From NCBI GenBank assembly GCA_011799875.1, contig CM022303.1, positions 296,372,362-296,436,361 of the forward strand: 64,000 nucleotides of DNA, read 5' to 3'. Below, piece after piece: positions 11,570 to 24,247 of this stretch. The notes beneath the pieces are model-generated. The model did not search any database, was not told the DNA's origin, and saw only the letters and a list, made by a program, of their open reading frames with translations. Source of the stretch: Thinopyrum elongatum (Eukaryota > Streptophyta > Magnoliopsida > Poales > Poaceae). The stretch's first letter is position 1. Each line of letters begins with the position of its first letter. The position numbers and the translations under genes are program-made.

Positions 11570-13158
11570 TGATACGCCTCCAACGTATCTATAATTTTTT
11601 ATTGTTCCATGCTATTATATTATCTATTTTGGATGTTTTATATGCATTAATATGCTATTTTATATTATTTTTGGGACTAACTTATTAACCTAGAGCCCAG
11701 TGCCAGTTTCTGTTTTTTCCTTGTTTTTGAGTTTTACAGAAAAGGAATATCGAACGGAGTCCAAACGGAATAAAACTTTCGCGATGATTTTTCTTGGACC
11801 AGAAGACACCGAGAAGACTTGGGGAGAGGGCTAGAAGAGTCCCGAGGACTCCATAAGCCCTCAGGGCACGCCCTAGGGGGGCGCGCCCCCTGGCTTGTGG
11901 GCCCCTCGGGAGTCCACCGACCTCCCTCTTAGCTCTATAAATCCTAAAATATTCCCAAACCATCAGAAGTGTCCACCAAAATACTTTTCCGCCGCCGTAA
12001 CCTTATGTTTCATGAGATCCCATCTTGGGGCCTTTTTCGGCACCCTGTCGGAGGGGGATTCGATCACGGAGGGCTTCTACATCAACCCTATTGCCCTTCC
12101 AATGAAGCGTGAGTAGTTTACCACAGACCTACGGGTCCATAGCTAGTAGCTAGATGGCTTCTTCTCTCTCTTTGATCTTCAATACAATGTTCTCCTCGAT
12201 GTTCTTGGAGTTCTATCCGATGTAATATTCTTTTGCGGTGTGTTTGTCGAGATCCGACGAATTGTGGATTTATGATCAGATTATCTATGAATATTATTTG
12301 AGTCTCTTCTGAATTCTTATATGCATGATTTGATATCTTTGTATTTCTCTTCGAATTATCGGTTTGGTTTGGCCAACTAGATTGGTTCTTCTTGCAATGG
12401 GAGAGGTGCTTAGTTTTGGGTTCAATCTTGCGGTGTCCTCACCCAATGACAAAGTAGGGGTAGTGAGGCACGTATTGTATTGTTGTCATCAAGGATAAAA
12501 AGATGGGGTTTTCATCATATTTCTTGAGTTTATCCCTCTACATGATGTCATCTTACTTAAGGCGTTACTCCGTTCTTATGAACTTAATACTCTAGATGCA
12601 TGCTGGATAGCGGTCGATGTGTGGAGTAATAGTAGTAGATGCACCCAGGACTCGGTCTACTTGACACGGACGTGATGCCTATATTCATAATCATTGCCTT
12701 GGATATCGTCATAACTTTGCGCTTTTCTCTCAATTGCTCGACAGTAATTTGTTCACCTACCATATGTTTTCTTTCAAGAGAGAAGCCTCTAGTGAAACCT
12801 ATGGCCCCTGAGTCTATTTTCCATCATATATTTTCAGATCTATAAACCAAAAAACCCAAAAATACCTTATTGCAATTTATTTACTTTTATTTTGTTTTAC
12901 ATTTTAGTAATCTTTTATATCTATCTCTATCAGATCTCATCCTTGCAAGTGACCGTGAAGGGATTGACAACCCCTTTATCGCGTTGGGTGCAAGTGTTTG
13001 ATTGTTTGTGCAGGTGCATAGATTGGAGACTTGCGTGTACCTCATACTGGATTGATACCTTGGTTCTTAAACTGAGGGTAATACTTATCTCTACTTTGCT
13101 GCATCACCCTTTCCTCTTCAAGGGAAAAACCAACGCAAGCTCAAGAAGTAGCAAAAAC
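11565..13158 (+). mobile_element. Solo LTR D with target-site duplication AAAAC
   Basis: The LTR runs 11570-13153 (1584 bp). It starts TGATACGCCTCCAACGTATC, ends CTCAAGAAGTAGCA, and is flanked by AAAAC at 11565-11569 and 13154-13158. No internal sequence is attached, so it is a solo LTR left by intra-element recombination. It has a TATA-like CTATAAAT at 11935-11942. Same family as the LTRs of G and J. Plus orientation, inserted in minus-strand element C. Confidence 0.92.
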
Positions 13159-14251
13159 CAACAAACTATGTTCTCAGTCAACTTTGCAACTACAATTCAT
13201 CATATTTTCAGGAAGGGTCATGTGTCGGAGCCTTTAGGCAAGTCCACATACTCAACCATCATTTAACCTTCTATGATTGCTAACACTCACAGCATACCCA
13301 TGAACAAAAAGTTTAAACCGGACATAGAAAGATAGGGGCTTATAGTTTCGCCTCCCAAAGTATTCACCTCAGGGGTGATGTCAACAATAATAACTCATGC
13401 CCACTCATATCCAACTGGATATATGTGCCTAGATCTTTCCTCACCACATGATGCTTGCAAAAAGAGAAAAATAAAAGGAATAGGGAAGAATACTTTGACT
13501 CTTGCATAAAAGTAAATACATAAAAGTAAAATATAGGCCCTTCGCAGAGGGAAGCAGAGGTTGCCATGCGCTTTTTGTTTGTATGCCAAATCCCTTAATG
13601 CAAAAGAACGTCATGTTGTATTGCCCCTTATGATAGCAACCTTTATTATGCAGTCCGTCGCTTTTATTACTTTGCCATCACAAGTTCGTACAACGCTCAA
13701 TTTTCTCTTACACTAAATGATCCAACACATTTAGAAGCAATTTTTATTGCCTTATTGCACCGACGACAACTTACTTGAAGAATCTTACTCAATCCATAGG
13801 TAGGTATGGTGGACTCTCAAAATAAGATTTTGGGTTTAAGGGTTTTTAGATGCACAAGTAGTATCTCTACTTAGTGAAGAGTTTTTGGCTAGCAAAGATA
13901 TTGAGCAAGCACCACATGTTGAAGGATCTATGACAATATAACCTCTATGTGAATATGAACAAACATAAATCATTATGTTGTCTTCCTTGTCCAACATCAA
14001 CAATTTTGATAGATAATATTTAATGGGGGCTCACAATCATAAAAGATGTCCATGATAGTGTATTTGCATGTGAATCTTCTCTTCCCTTATTAATTCTTTC
14101 ATGAATTGCATTATTGACCAATGCTATGTTTGTCAATCTCCAATAAACTTTACCACTTATACTTTTCCTTATGTGATGTCATTACTTTCCATAAGATTAG
14201 CATATGATCTTTTCATTTATTTTCCTTTCTTTTTATTGAAACATATATACT
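13154..14251 (-). mobile_element. Element C internal 3' region, distal piece (truncated)
   Basis: Continuation of element C after solo LTR D. It is about 1.1 kb of AT-rich DNA with the look of an Athila 3' non-coding region read on the minus strand. No pol is reached. Similarity in character ends at about 14251, where a different sequence type begins, so C is truncated there. No 5' LTR of C and no second half of B appears in the window. The exact edge is uncertain by some tens of bases. Confidence 0.6.
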
Positions 14252-16063
14252 CCTAATGGAGGAGTTGGTAGTCTCGCCTCACTCCCACAACCCCTCGGCA
14301 AACTCTATATTACGCCCGCGAGCGTCTTGCAGGCGACCTTTTGGGCCGGCCCATTTGATGTGTGCATTAAATCAATCAAATCGGCACTTTCCAAAAACAA
14401 CATCTTGCATTAACTCGTCCAAATCAAATCTTAAATAATCTAAACTTAATCCAAGCTTTCCTTGTCTTCCACTACTCGTACTCCAATCAAATCAAATCTT
14501 ACCAAAACATCAAATGAAGTCAATTTGGCCGACCCATTTTGACGTGTGCGCTTGTTCTGACTTGTACGCCATGGTGAGTTGGTAGTGTTGCCTCCATTCC
14601 AGTTAAACCTCCCCCACCATTTTTTTATATCCATTTTTATTTGCCAAATTTAGTATGTCGTTATGGAAAGGAATCAATCACGATGATCTCTAATCAATAT
14701 TTAAAGACCAAATCTATGGAAATGAATCAATGTTTGATAGCACAAGCCACCATTTATGGAAAGGAACCAATGTCAAATGCATCAGGGATACATTCTTAAA
14801 TTCATCGATTAAATATTTTTTATATCTTTATATTTTATTATGGTTGTTGATATATCTATTCACATATCATTCTTAAAAAAAAGTTTTCATTGATGGAAAA
14901 AATAAAGGAATAAAAGAGTGATTTACTGGTAAAACAGAAGTCGCCACGGCAGCCTGGTGTGCAAGAGAATTTTGAATATGTATGCGATATACAACTAATG
15001 TTGGATTACTAAAGATATATATGCCCTTGTTGCAACGCATGGGCAATTAACCAACATCAGTAGTAGGCCACTTGAAGTGTTAGTATTATATTTCGATACA
15101 ACAATTTAGCTGAATCTATCATTGATATGAGATTATATGGGATGTCCACTTGTCCTGTCAAAATTTATGTGGACACATGTGAGCCTCCTACTTATATATG
15201 ATCCAAGAGATGTGGATCTAGATACGGATAGGGATCGGGTTGTTCGGTTTAGTTATGGTTGTCTGAGCAGAATATTTTTTTTCTACTTTCGAGAATATGA
15301 CAAATTGCATTTCCTTAGAGATGGATTTGTAGGAAATTGCATGAGTGAGCATTTCTTATTTTTTCATCAAGGCCTACAATTTTTTAGTTAGAATAGAAGG
15401 CTAAATGTTGTTTGGTTACTTCAAGAGTTAATGACGGACAAAGTGGCGTATCAGTTGCATGCGAAACAGCGGACATCATCTTTTGTGGAATCCTCGACAT
15501 TCAACTGTATGTTACAACATGAAAATGGCTCAAGAGACATTGGATCTTCCTTCTTGGCTCAGAGGGCGTCACGGGTTATGCAAGCCTCCTACCCCTTGGT
15601 GGGGGTGGCGGATCGGCACAAACATGATGGGAGGGGATCAGGGCAGAGAGCGGGGCGGTTGGCGGGGGACTCCTCATTGGCGGTCGTGGAGAAGTATGAT
15701 GTGAGGGAGAAAGGGTGCCATGGGGAAGATGATCTGGGCGCTATCCGGTTTTAAGGAGAGGGCTCCATTAAGAAATGTCCCACTATGGCATAAAACCGAA
15801 CGGGAAGGGGAGGGTCCAGCAGGAAAAGGAAAGGGTGTGTTGTGGGGTGGGGTTTTGTGATGGGCAAGCATGTTGGTGATAACATGACGGATGGTCCAGA
15901 CAACCACAATTCCCGTGGGGCAGAGGGGATCAGGGCGGAGATCAGGGTGAGTGTCGGATTGACACAAACATGAGGGGAGGGGATCAGAGCGGAGAGCAGG
16001 GCGGGTGGCGGATCATCACGAACACGAGGGAAGGGGATCAGGGCAATTGGGAGGGGACTCCTG
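14252..16063. other. Unassigned 1.8-kb island with short degenerate repeats
   Basis: I recognise no gene and no retrotransposon domain. Three near-copies of ATGGAAAGGAATCAAT start at about 14663, 14716 and 14756. Around 15010-15050 is TTGCAACGCATGGGCA, a motif seen widely in grass intergenic DNA. At 15606-16060 a G-rich stretch holds three or four degenerate copies of a unit of about 50 bp (CACAAACATGAGGGGAGGGG core, near 15610, 15930, 15960 and 16010). The right edge is the insertion site of F; bases 16059-16063 (TCCTG) would be its TSD. Open frames here look like chance. Confidence 0.5.
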
Positions 16064-19000
16064 TGTAACATCCCCAGCATCACACTACAGTGATCTTCCC
16101 TTAATAGTGGCCATGTCATCATGATCACTAAGCCCCTTTGCCACTTGTCCAAAATCAAAGCCATTTTCCCATTTGAAATGCATGTCTAAAATATACTTTT
16201 TCTGCCATGCAATCAAAATAGTTCACAATATGGCAAATATTCTCTAAGTATTTGTCATGTTGAAACCAACATCTTTGGAATTCCCAAATTACCCCTGGAA
16301 ATTAATTAATGTTCCAGCAGCATTTAAATATGCCCTTCCCAATTTCCAAAATTCCTAGACAATTCCTCTTGCCTCCAAACTATTTGTGGCAGTACCTAAA
16401 AATGTGCAGGAATTAATGGGCCAAGTCCCATATTTTTCCTAAATCCTTTGGATGCTCAAATAAATCATTTCCCCTCTATGTTTTAATTTAAAAGAAAAAT
16501 AACAGAATAAGCAAAGGGCAGAGGCTTACCTGGCCTCTGGCCCGCAGCTGTTCCCAGCCCAGCCCACAGCGCCGTCTCGCTTCTTTCTCTCTCCCCGCGT
16601 GTCGACGTCGCCATGGGCGCGAGCGCGAGCACCACCCGTTCGTCGACACGACGACGCCACCGACAGCAAGAGGATAAGGCCTCGCCCGAGCTTTCCCCTT
16701 GGCCGCCTCGCCTCACTCTCTCACCTTCCCTCTCTCTCGCATGCACTCGCTCTCTCCCCTCTCTCTCTGCCCGAGCGTGCAGCCGCTGCCGTCCGTCTCC
16801 GCCGCGGCCACCTTCTCTCCCGCGCAGCCCGCCGTGCCCGTCGTCTCTGCCTCACTCGGCTACGTCGCCTGTGCGCCACCGCCCGAGCTCTGCGCCACTA
16901 CAGCGGGCGAATCGAGCTCTTCCCCAACCTCGGACGCCGCCGCCGCTACTGCCTCGCCGTGGACGTGGCCAACGACCTCTCCGAGCCGCTTCGTCACGTC
17001 CGCCGGCTCCCTCGACATCGGCCTCAACTTCTGCGCGCCCACGGCAGACCGGAGCTGCTGCCCTGCGACGGCGGCACCTCGACTTCTACCTCAGGCCGGC
17101 GAGATCACTGCGAGCTCTCCGTCGCCTCCGGTGTCTTCCCTGCGCTACTAAGCCACCACAGGCCACCATGAGCCGCTGCGGTGAGCTCCATTTACCCTCC
17201 CTCCTTCTTTTGCTCGTTCCGAGCCCGAACGGAGCCGCCGTCATTCCGTTGCTCTGGTTGCCGCCGACGCCGGTGAGGTGCTCAATGCAGCACCGCCCGA
17301 GCCTCTCCGACTCGTCCGTAGGGCTTCTGGCACTCGCAGTAAGCCGCCTAGCCGCGCAGCTCGCTCGGGAACGGCCCGAAGCCGTGATTCTGACCACGCC
17401 CGAATGCCACCGCCGCCTCCACTCATCGTCGGCAGCGTTCCGGCCACCCCGAGTCGAACCATTAGCACCACACGACGCGCGGCAGCTCTAGCGTTCGAAC
17501 GCAAGTCGCGGCGCATGAAATGGTGGACCGTGGCGGTTTTTCGGCCATCTCCGGTGAAACAGCCGTCGAGGAGAGCTCGCCGGAGCCGCTCCGGTCGCCA
17601 ACCGCTGACCTGGCCTGACCGGTGGGCCACCCCGAGTCGCTAGCAGCTTGGTCCCACGGGCCCAGTTAACCAGTTGACCGAGTCAACGCCGCTGATGTGG
17701 CGGCTGCTGACACTGACCAGTGGGCCCCCTGCGATTAACTAAACTAATTAGATTTTAAAACTAATCTGTTAATTAGTTAACTCACTGACACCTGGGGCCC
17801 ACCCCACTAATTAATTCTGTTAGATTAGTTTAACTCACTTTTAACCCAGAGAGGCTAACAGGTGGGTCCCACCTGTCAGTTTGACCAGTCAGCGGCCTAG
17901 TTGACTGCTGACGCAATGCTGACCTCATGCTGACATCATAATCTAATTTAGTATTTCTGTTAAATTAAAATAATTTCCAGAAAAAGTTTAAATCTTTTAA
18001 AATCCGTAGAAATCAAACCGTAGCTCAGATCGAAAAACTTTATACATGAAAGTTGCTCAGAACGACGAGACGAATCCGACCATGCCATCTGTTTCCGTGT
18101 CAGGACCTTCTACGGAGGTGAACCCGCAACTTTTAGCCTGTTTTTGATAGATGAATAGTGCATATACACCGGTTAATAATTCCAACTTAAATCCTAAAAT
18201 AACTAAAATGATTTAGACATGTCTTTTAGGCAACCCTGCACTGCACGTTAGCATAGCATGCTCTGTGTTGCATCTGTTTGCTGTGTATTTATTTGTTTCC
18301 TCCCCCTCTTCTCTCTCGGTAGACACCGACACCGACATAGTACCTGAGGCCGACGTAGCTCCGGTGTCCGACTACACCGTTGATGGCTCTGCCTTTGCCG
18401 CCGAGCAACCAGGCAAGCACCCCCTTTTGAACATGCCTATATCGCCTATTCTCTTCTCTCTTGTGCTTGCATTAGAATTGCTCCTGTTACTGCTTTACCT
18501 ATTCTGATGCATGACCTGATTTTGTAACCTGCTTTTGGTAATTACCTGCTTATCCTAAACTGCTTAGAATAGGCTGGATAGTGAACTCCAGTGACCCCAC
18601 TTGTCCCGGTTGCCCCGCTGGATCATCGGAAGACTCGACGACCAGGCCCCGGCACCGCACATCACCCCCTAGTTGTACGACACTGCAGCGTTACTATCGA
18701 GTGCCGAGGGTGATACCTCGTATAGCACTTCTGATGTTAACTCCGTAGAGTAGCTATTTGGTCGTGGTCATCGAGGGTGATTCCTCCTTCACTACTCCCG
18801 ATAACGACGCCATCGTGCAACACCTCAAGTGTGAACCTCGAGGGTGATTCCTCCTAAGTTCACCTTGACGACTACATCAGGTGGAATCCATCGAGGGTGA
18901 ATCCTTGGGTTTCCCCCTGGTGTTTGGACACATAGATACTATGACTTTAACCATGAACCATGATAAAGTCAGGTCGGCCCTGAGGGGTACCCGCGCGAGC

Positions 19001-20366
19001 CTAAGTGGCGAGTGATGTGGAGACGGGTTGACCTGGAGGGTGCCCGTGAGATAAATATGAGGCGTGGCCAGGCATTCTTAGCCCTTGCCGCAAGTCCTCA
19101 AGACGGGGCGACGGGGTCACATCGATCGTGAGTCTCTGCTTGTTACCTCACACCCCCAATACACTAACGGTTTGGATATTTGATCCGAGTGGGCCTCTAG
19201 CCCGATAGCATTAACCATCACGTGGGAACAGGTATGGGCACTCTGCGTCGTATGCATCAGCTGAAGCTTAATGGACGTCAGCGACTGAGCAGCGCGCGTC
19301 GGGTTGGACCGCGTAATGCAACCGCCTTGATAGTGTGGGTTGCTAGGTCTGCTCACCGGCCGCCCTCGCAACATGCAGGAGCGCCCGGGGCGATGGCCCA
19401 AGACCCCTGGGTGCATAGATTTAGTCCGGCATGCTGACCTCTCTGTTAAGTTTTTGGTCGGGTTGCGGTGTATCGTTTGGCCGAGGCCAGGCATGACCCA
19501 GAAAAGTGTGTCCGGCCGGAGTTAATCGAGCGTGGTGGGTAAGTTGGTGCACCCCTGCAGGGAAGAACTAATCTATGCATAGCCGGATCCTCGGTAACGG
19601 ACGCTCGGAGTTGTATCCCAATCGATACAACTAGAACTGGATAGAAATGGATACTAGGGCTCTGGGATTCCTTTCTCCCAGGGAGTCGAGGAAGGATCTT
19701 TGGGCGAGGTTGATACTTATTACTACTATTACCTTATACTGTACTAATCTACACTCTTCTAATGCTGCAAGACCATTGAAGATGCTAGTCTTCGATAGGA
19801 CTAGGCCTTCTCTCTATTCTGGCATTTCTGTAGCCCAGTCCACATATACAGCCTTTCTTTGATAATGTTGCATATGTAGTGTAGATCCTTGCTTGCTGAG
19901 TACTTCGGATGAGTACTCGCGGTTGCTTTGCTTCCTCTTTTTCCCCATATCCGTTTGATGCAACTAGATGACGGAGCCCCGGAGACAGCTGCCCCCGCCG
20001 ACGACTACTACTACCACCCCGAGGGTGGTTACTACTACGAGTTGGCTGACAACCAGGAGTAGGTTCAGAGGGTCCCAGGCAGGAGGCCTGCGCCTTTTCG
20101 ATCATAGTGTTTTCTTTTGCCTTGCCTTTTAAAGGCATATCTGTTTTTATCTTTTATGTCTGTACTCAGATATCTGATGCTTCCGCTGACGCTTGTATGC
20201 GAGCTTATGTATTCGAGCCCTCGAGGCCCCTGGCTTGTAATTATAAAGCTTGTATGACTTTATTTATGTTTTAGAGTTGTGTTGTGATATCTTCAAGTGA
20301 GTCCTTAGGCTTGATCATGTGCATTTGCATGTATGATTAGTGCACGATTAAGCCGGGGTCATCACA
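16064..20366 (+). repeat. 5' LTR of element F (4303 bp)
   Basis: It starts TGTAACATCCCCAGCATCAC and ends GGGGTCATCACA, followed at once by the PBS. A GC-rich block at about 16540-17640 is open in several frames on both strands, which is expected from composition and is not evidence of a gene. Four copies of a CGAGGGTGATNCCT motif lie between about 18700 and 18910. The second half, from the stretch CCGTAGCTCAGATCG (about 18020) on, is clearly related to the LTR of E. Confidence 0.88.
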
Positions 20367-22456
20367 GGTTGGTATCTGAGCCGACTGCCTGTAGGAACCC
20401 CCCCCCCTTTCCAACTCCTTGGCCGAAGTTGAGTCTAGTCATCCAAAACTGTTTTACTAACTTGGTTGTGTGGCTTACGGGCCCACGTCGCCATTGGGTG
20501 GTATTAGGATATTTTCTTCCTCGTCTATACTCTGGGATTCTGATCTCTCGTCTACTCGGGTTAAACATTTTACTAACTCTGACATTAGGTTCTTGTAACC
20601 ACTTCATCCCGAAGAGCTCCTTCACCACAGATGATCGCTTGCTTCGCCAGAAGATTCTGTAGATACTCCTCGATGTTTCCCGAGACCATTATGCCCACTG
20701 CCTTTGCAAGTTCCCTACTACCGATAATCATCGTGGACAGCTACACATCTTTGCCGTTTGTATCTTCATTCCCAGATACTCCTTTATGTACGAGATACCC
20801 CGAAATACTCCTCGTTAATCCGGGAATCCTTTGAGCCTACTGTCGTGCAGCTTCTTTTGCACTGCGGATAATTCCTCACATTTACTAGGGATCCGTTCAT
20901 CCCCAGTTGTTCAGGTGTTTCGCAAAATACTTTCCATTGTCAGTCGATCTTCCGAAAATCCTCTGTAGACTATTGCTCTTGAAATTCTTGCCTGCTTGCA
21001 TTACGGTTAATTCCATATGTTTAGCAATCTTTGTTGACATTCCTTGTCAATGCCATTGCATCCCTTCTCCCTCTGATTGATTACCGATACTCACATCAAC
21101 TCCGTCGTGAATCGCCAGATCCATTGTTGGGTTGTTATCCGACAGTGTCCTTCACATCCAAAATTCATGTGAGTTCTTTCCCTGATACATAATGCCTTTG
21201 GTAAATTATATCCTCTGCGTTTGTCAACCATGCTCTGCTTCCGAGCTTGAGTTCATTACTCCTGCAGTTTGTGGTATATGTTCCTAAGATGCCCCGATGG
21301 GTTGAACATATGCTTTCCCTAATCTGTGTGAACTGAAAGTTATGCGGTTTATATCTACTCGTGTTCCGTTGGATAAATTTTCAACTCTACAACTTCTTCA
21401 AAAGCGAGAAGTGAATGGAAGGTTATGCCTTGGAGAAGTGGGAGTCGAACTTGAACTTTTGCGTTCATGCCCAAAGACACGATGTAGATCTTATCATGAA
21501 AGCTTCTCTTAAAATCAATTGTTCCCTTGGTATAAGTTCATCTTGTATCTGTAAATTGATCCTTTGCAATCATGGTTCCGGCCATATTAATATTCTTTGA
21601 TTCCTTTCTCGGACAAGTTATAATACTTGTCTTCTGCAGATCATTTCACCTGTCCAACCTCTATTCTAATCTACCTTCAAATATTGCCCCATGTTATCTC
21701 AAGGATATTATGACATTCCACTACCTCTTGTAAATTCTTAATTGGAGTGATACTCCATCACATCATTCCTAGCCTAATCGGCTATATCGTTATCGTGCTA
21801 ATTTTAACCGTGCTACCTGGTTCTTATTCCCGGAGCACAACTTTTCGACAATGAGCGAAGCTTATGCCGATCTTCCTCATCTTATCATTTCACCTCGAAC
21901 AACAAGCTTGATTTCGAGCTTGTGACGTATCCGTGGTTCCAATAGCCTTCACTTCATCATACCTTTTGCTTGATGTCATTGCTGCTCGATGGCATCTTCA
22001 TAGAGCCTCTCGACAAAATTAGTCATGATCACCATCAATATACTGACTTGTTCTAGGATTTCAATCGAATTCTTGAGGAGAAATACCATCCTTGTCCCTC
22101 GATGATTTGTGTTATCATCGACAACATCCTTGACTTCCTACCAATACAGACTTGGTCATGTTTTGGGTATATCTTACGTTCCTCGACATTCTTGGAATTG
22201 TTCCTTTGTACTTCTTGTGACTTTCAGATTCAATCTTGCTTGAAACACCATGTTAATGCTACCTCGAAGCATGGCTGTGGTATTCCGAATATCAATAAGA
22301 ACATTGGAGGCACATTGCCAAGTGTTTCTTGCTCTATTATCCAGACACCATTGTATGGATAACATCATGAATTCCCTTGCCCCTTTATTTAAATGGTGAT
22401 GCACTTTTTGACCTGACATGTATATCGTGCTCTACTTTTCCTTGGGAAAAGATACA
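20367..22456 (+). other. Element F internal region, first piece (PBS and leader)
   Basis: The PBS TGGTATCTGAGCC (20370-20382) is the initiator tRNA-Met type with one change from E's TGGTATCAGAGCC. The next 260 or so bp (to about 20625) parallel E's leader (55219-55475) closely. The rest shows no recognisable Gag or Pol motif on either strand. The piece ends in ATACA (22452-22456), one copy of G's target-site duplication. Confidence 0.75.
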
Positions 22457-24043
22457 TGATACGTCTCCAACGTATCTATAATTTTTTATTGTTCCATGCT
22501 ATTATATTATCTGTTTTGGATGTTTTATATGCATTAATATGCTATTTTATATTATTTTTGGGACTAACCTATTAACCTAGAGCCCATTGCCAGTTCCTGT
22601 TTTTTCCTTGTTTTTGAGTTTCGCAGAAAAGGAAGACCAAACGGAGTCCAAACGGAATAAAACTTTCACGATGATCTTTCTTGGACCAAAAGGAAACCAG
22701 ATGACTTGGAGTGCAAGTCAGGGAAGCTATGAGGCGGCCACAAGGACGGAGGGCGCGCCCAGGGAGGTAGGGCGCGCCCCCCACCCTTGTGGGCCCCTCG
22801 TGCACCCCCTGACCTAATTCTTTCGCCTACATATACTCTTATATGCCCAAACCACCAGAGGCATCCACGAAAAGACTTTTCCACCACCGCAACCTTCTGT
22901 ACCCGTGAGATCCCATCTAGGGGCCTTTTCCGGCGTCCTGCCGGAGGGGGATTCGATCACGGAGGGCTTCTACATCAACACCATTGCCCTTCCGATGAAG
23001 CATGAGTAGTTTACCTCAGACCTACGGGTCCATAGCTAGTAGCTAGATGGCTTCTTCTCTCTCTTTGATTCTCAATACCACATTCTCCTCGATGTTCTTG
23101 GAGATCTATTCGATGTAATACTTTTTTGCGGTGCGTTTGCTGAGATCCGATGAATTGTGGATTTATGATCAGCTTATCTATGAATATTATTTGAATCTTC
23201 TCTGAATTCTTTTATGCATGATTTGATATCTTTGCAAGTCTCTTCGAACTATCGATTTGGTTTGGCCAACTAGATTGGTTTTTCTTGCAATGGGAGAAGT
23301 GCTTAGCTTTGGGTTCAATCTTGCGGTGTCCTTTCCCAGTGACAGTAGGGGCAGCAAGGCACGTATTGTATTGTTGCCATCGAGGATAAAAAGATGGGGT
23401 TTTCATCATATTGCTTGAGTTAGTTCCTCTACATCATGTCATCTTTCTTAATGCGTTACTTTGTTCTTTCATGAACTTAATACTCTAGATGCAGGCAGGA
23501 GTCGGTCGATGTGTGGAGTAATAGTAGTAGATGCAGAATCGTTTCGGTCTACTTGACACAGACGTGATGCCTATATTCATGATCATTGCCCTAGAAATCA
23601 TCATAACTTTTCGCTTTTCTATCAATTGCTCGGCAGTAATTTGTTCACCCACCGTATTATTTTCTATCTTGAGAGAAGCCTCTAGTGAAACCTATGGCCC
23701 CCGGGTCTATTTTCCATCATATTACTTTTCGATCTACTATTTTGCAATCTTTTATTTTCAGATCTATAAACCAAAAACCCAAAAATATTTACTTTATATT
23801 TTTTTAGTTTTACCTATCTCTATCAGATCTCACTTTTGCAAATAACCGTGAAGGGATTGACAACCCCTTTATCGCGTTGGGTGCAAGTTTGGTGTTTGTT
23901 TGTGTAGGTAGTCGGTGACTTGCGTGTTGTCTCCTACTGGATTGATACCTTGGTTCTCAAAATTGAGGGAAATACTTACTCTACTTTGCTGCATCACCCT
24001 TTCCTCTTCAAGGGAAAAACCAACGCAAGCTCAAGAAGTAGCA
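22457..24043 (+). repeat. 5' LTR of element G (1587 bp)
   Basis: TGATACGTCTCCAACG ... CTCAAGAAGTAGCA, same family as D and J. A likely TATA region is CATATACTCTTATATG near 22830. The segment near 22745-22785 has GGGCGCGCCC-type repeats, which matter for the length difference from the 3' LTR. Confidence 0.92.
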
Positions 24044-24054
24044 GGAAGAATTTC

Positions 24055-24073
24055 TGGCGCCGTTGCTGGGGAG
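24055..24073 (+). promoter_or_regulatory. Primer-binding site of element G (tRNA-Asp)
   Basis: TGGCGCCGTTGCTGGGGAG, 11 nt after the LTR, as in element B. Confidence 0.85.
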
Positions 24074-24247
24074 ATCTACACCAAGTCAAGACATACCAAG
24101 TACCCATCATAAACTCTCACCTCTCACATTACATTATTTGCCATTCGCCTCTCGTTTTCCTCTCCCCCACTTCTAAAATGATTTTTGAAAAGTTTGCCTT
24201 TTCTTTGCCTTTCCTCTCGTGTTTACTTATTCCATCTCTCTACCATT

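Noticed and set aside
9798..14251. C as a rearranged part of B instead of a separate insertion
   Set aside because: The join at 9797/9798 is exactly an intact LTR terminus, as integration produces. A simple inversion of B would not create this.
15000..15060. TTGCAACGCATGGGCA as a transposon terminus
   Set aside because: The motif is common in grasses, but I see no partner terminus or target duplication here.
16599..17643. Long open frames on both strands (up to 292 codons) in F's 5' LTR, repeated at 48640-49755
   Set aside because: The region is very GC-rich, open in several frames at once, low in complexity, and lies inside an LTR. No domain is recognised.
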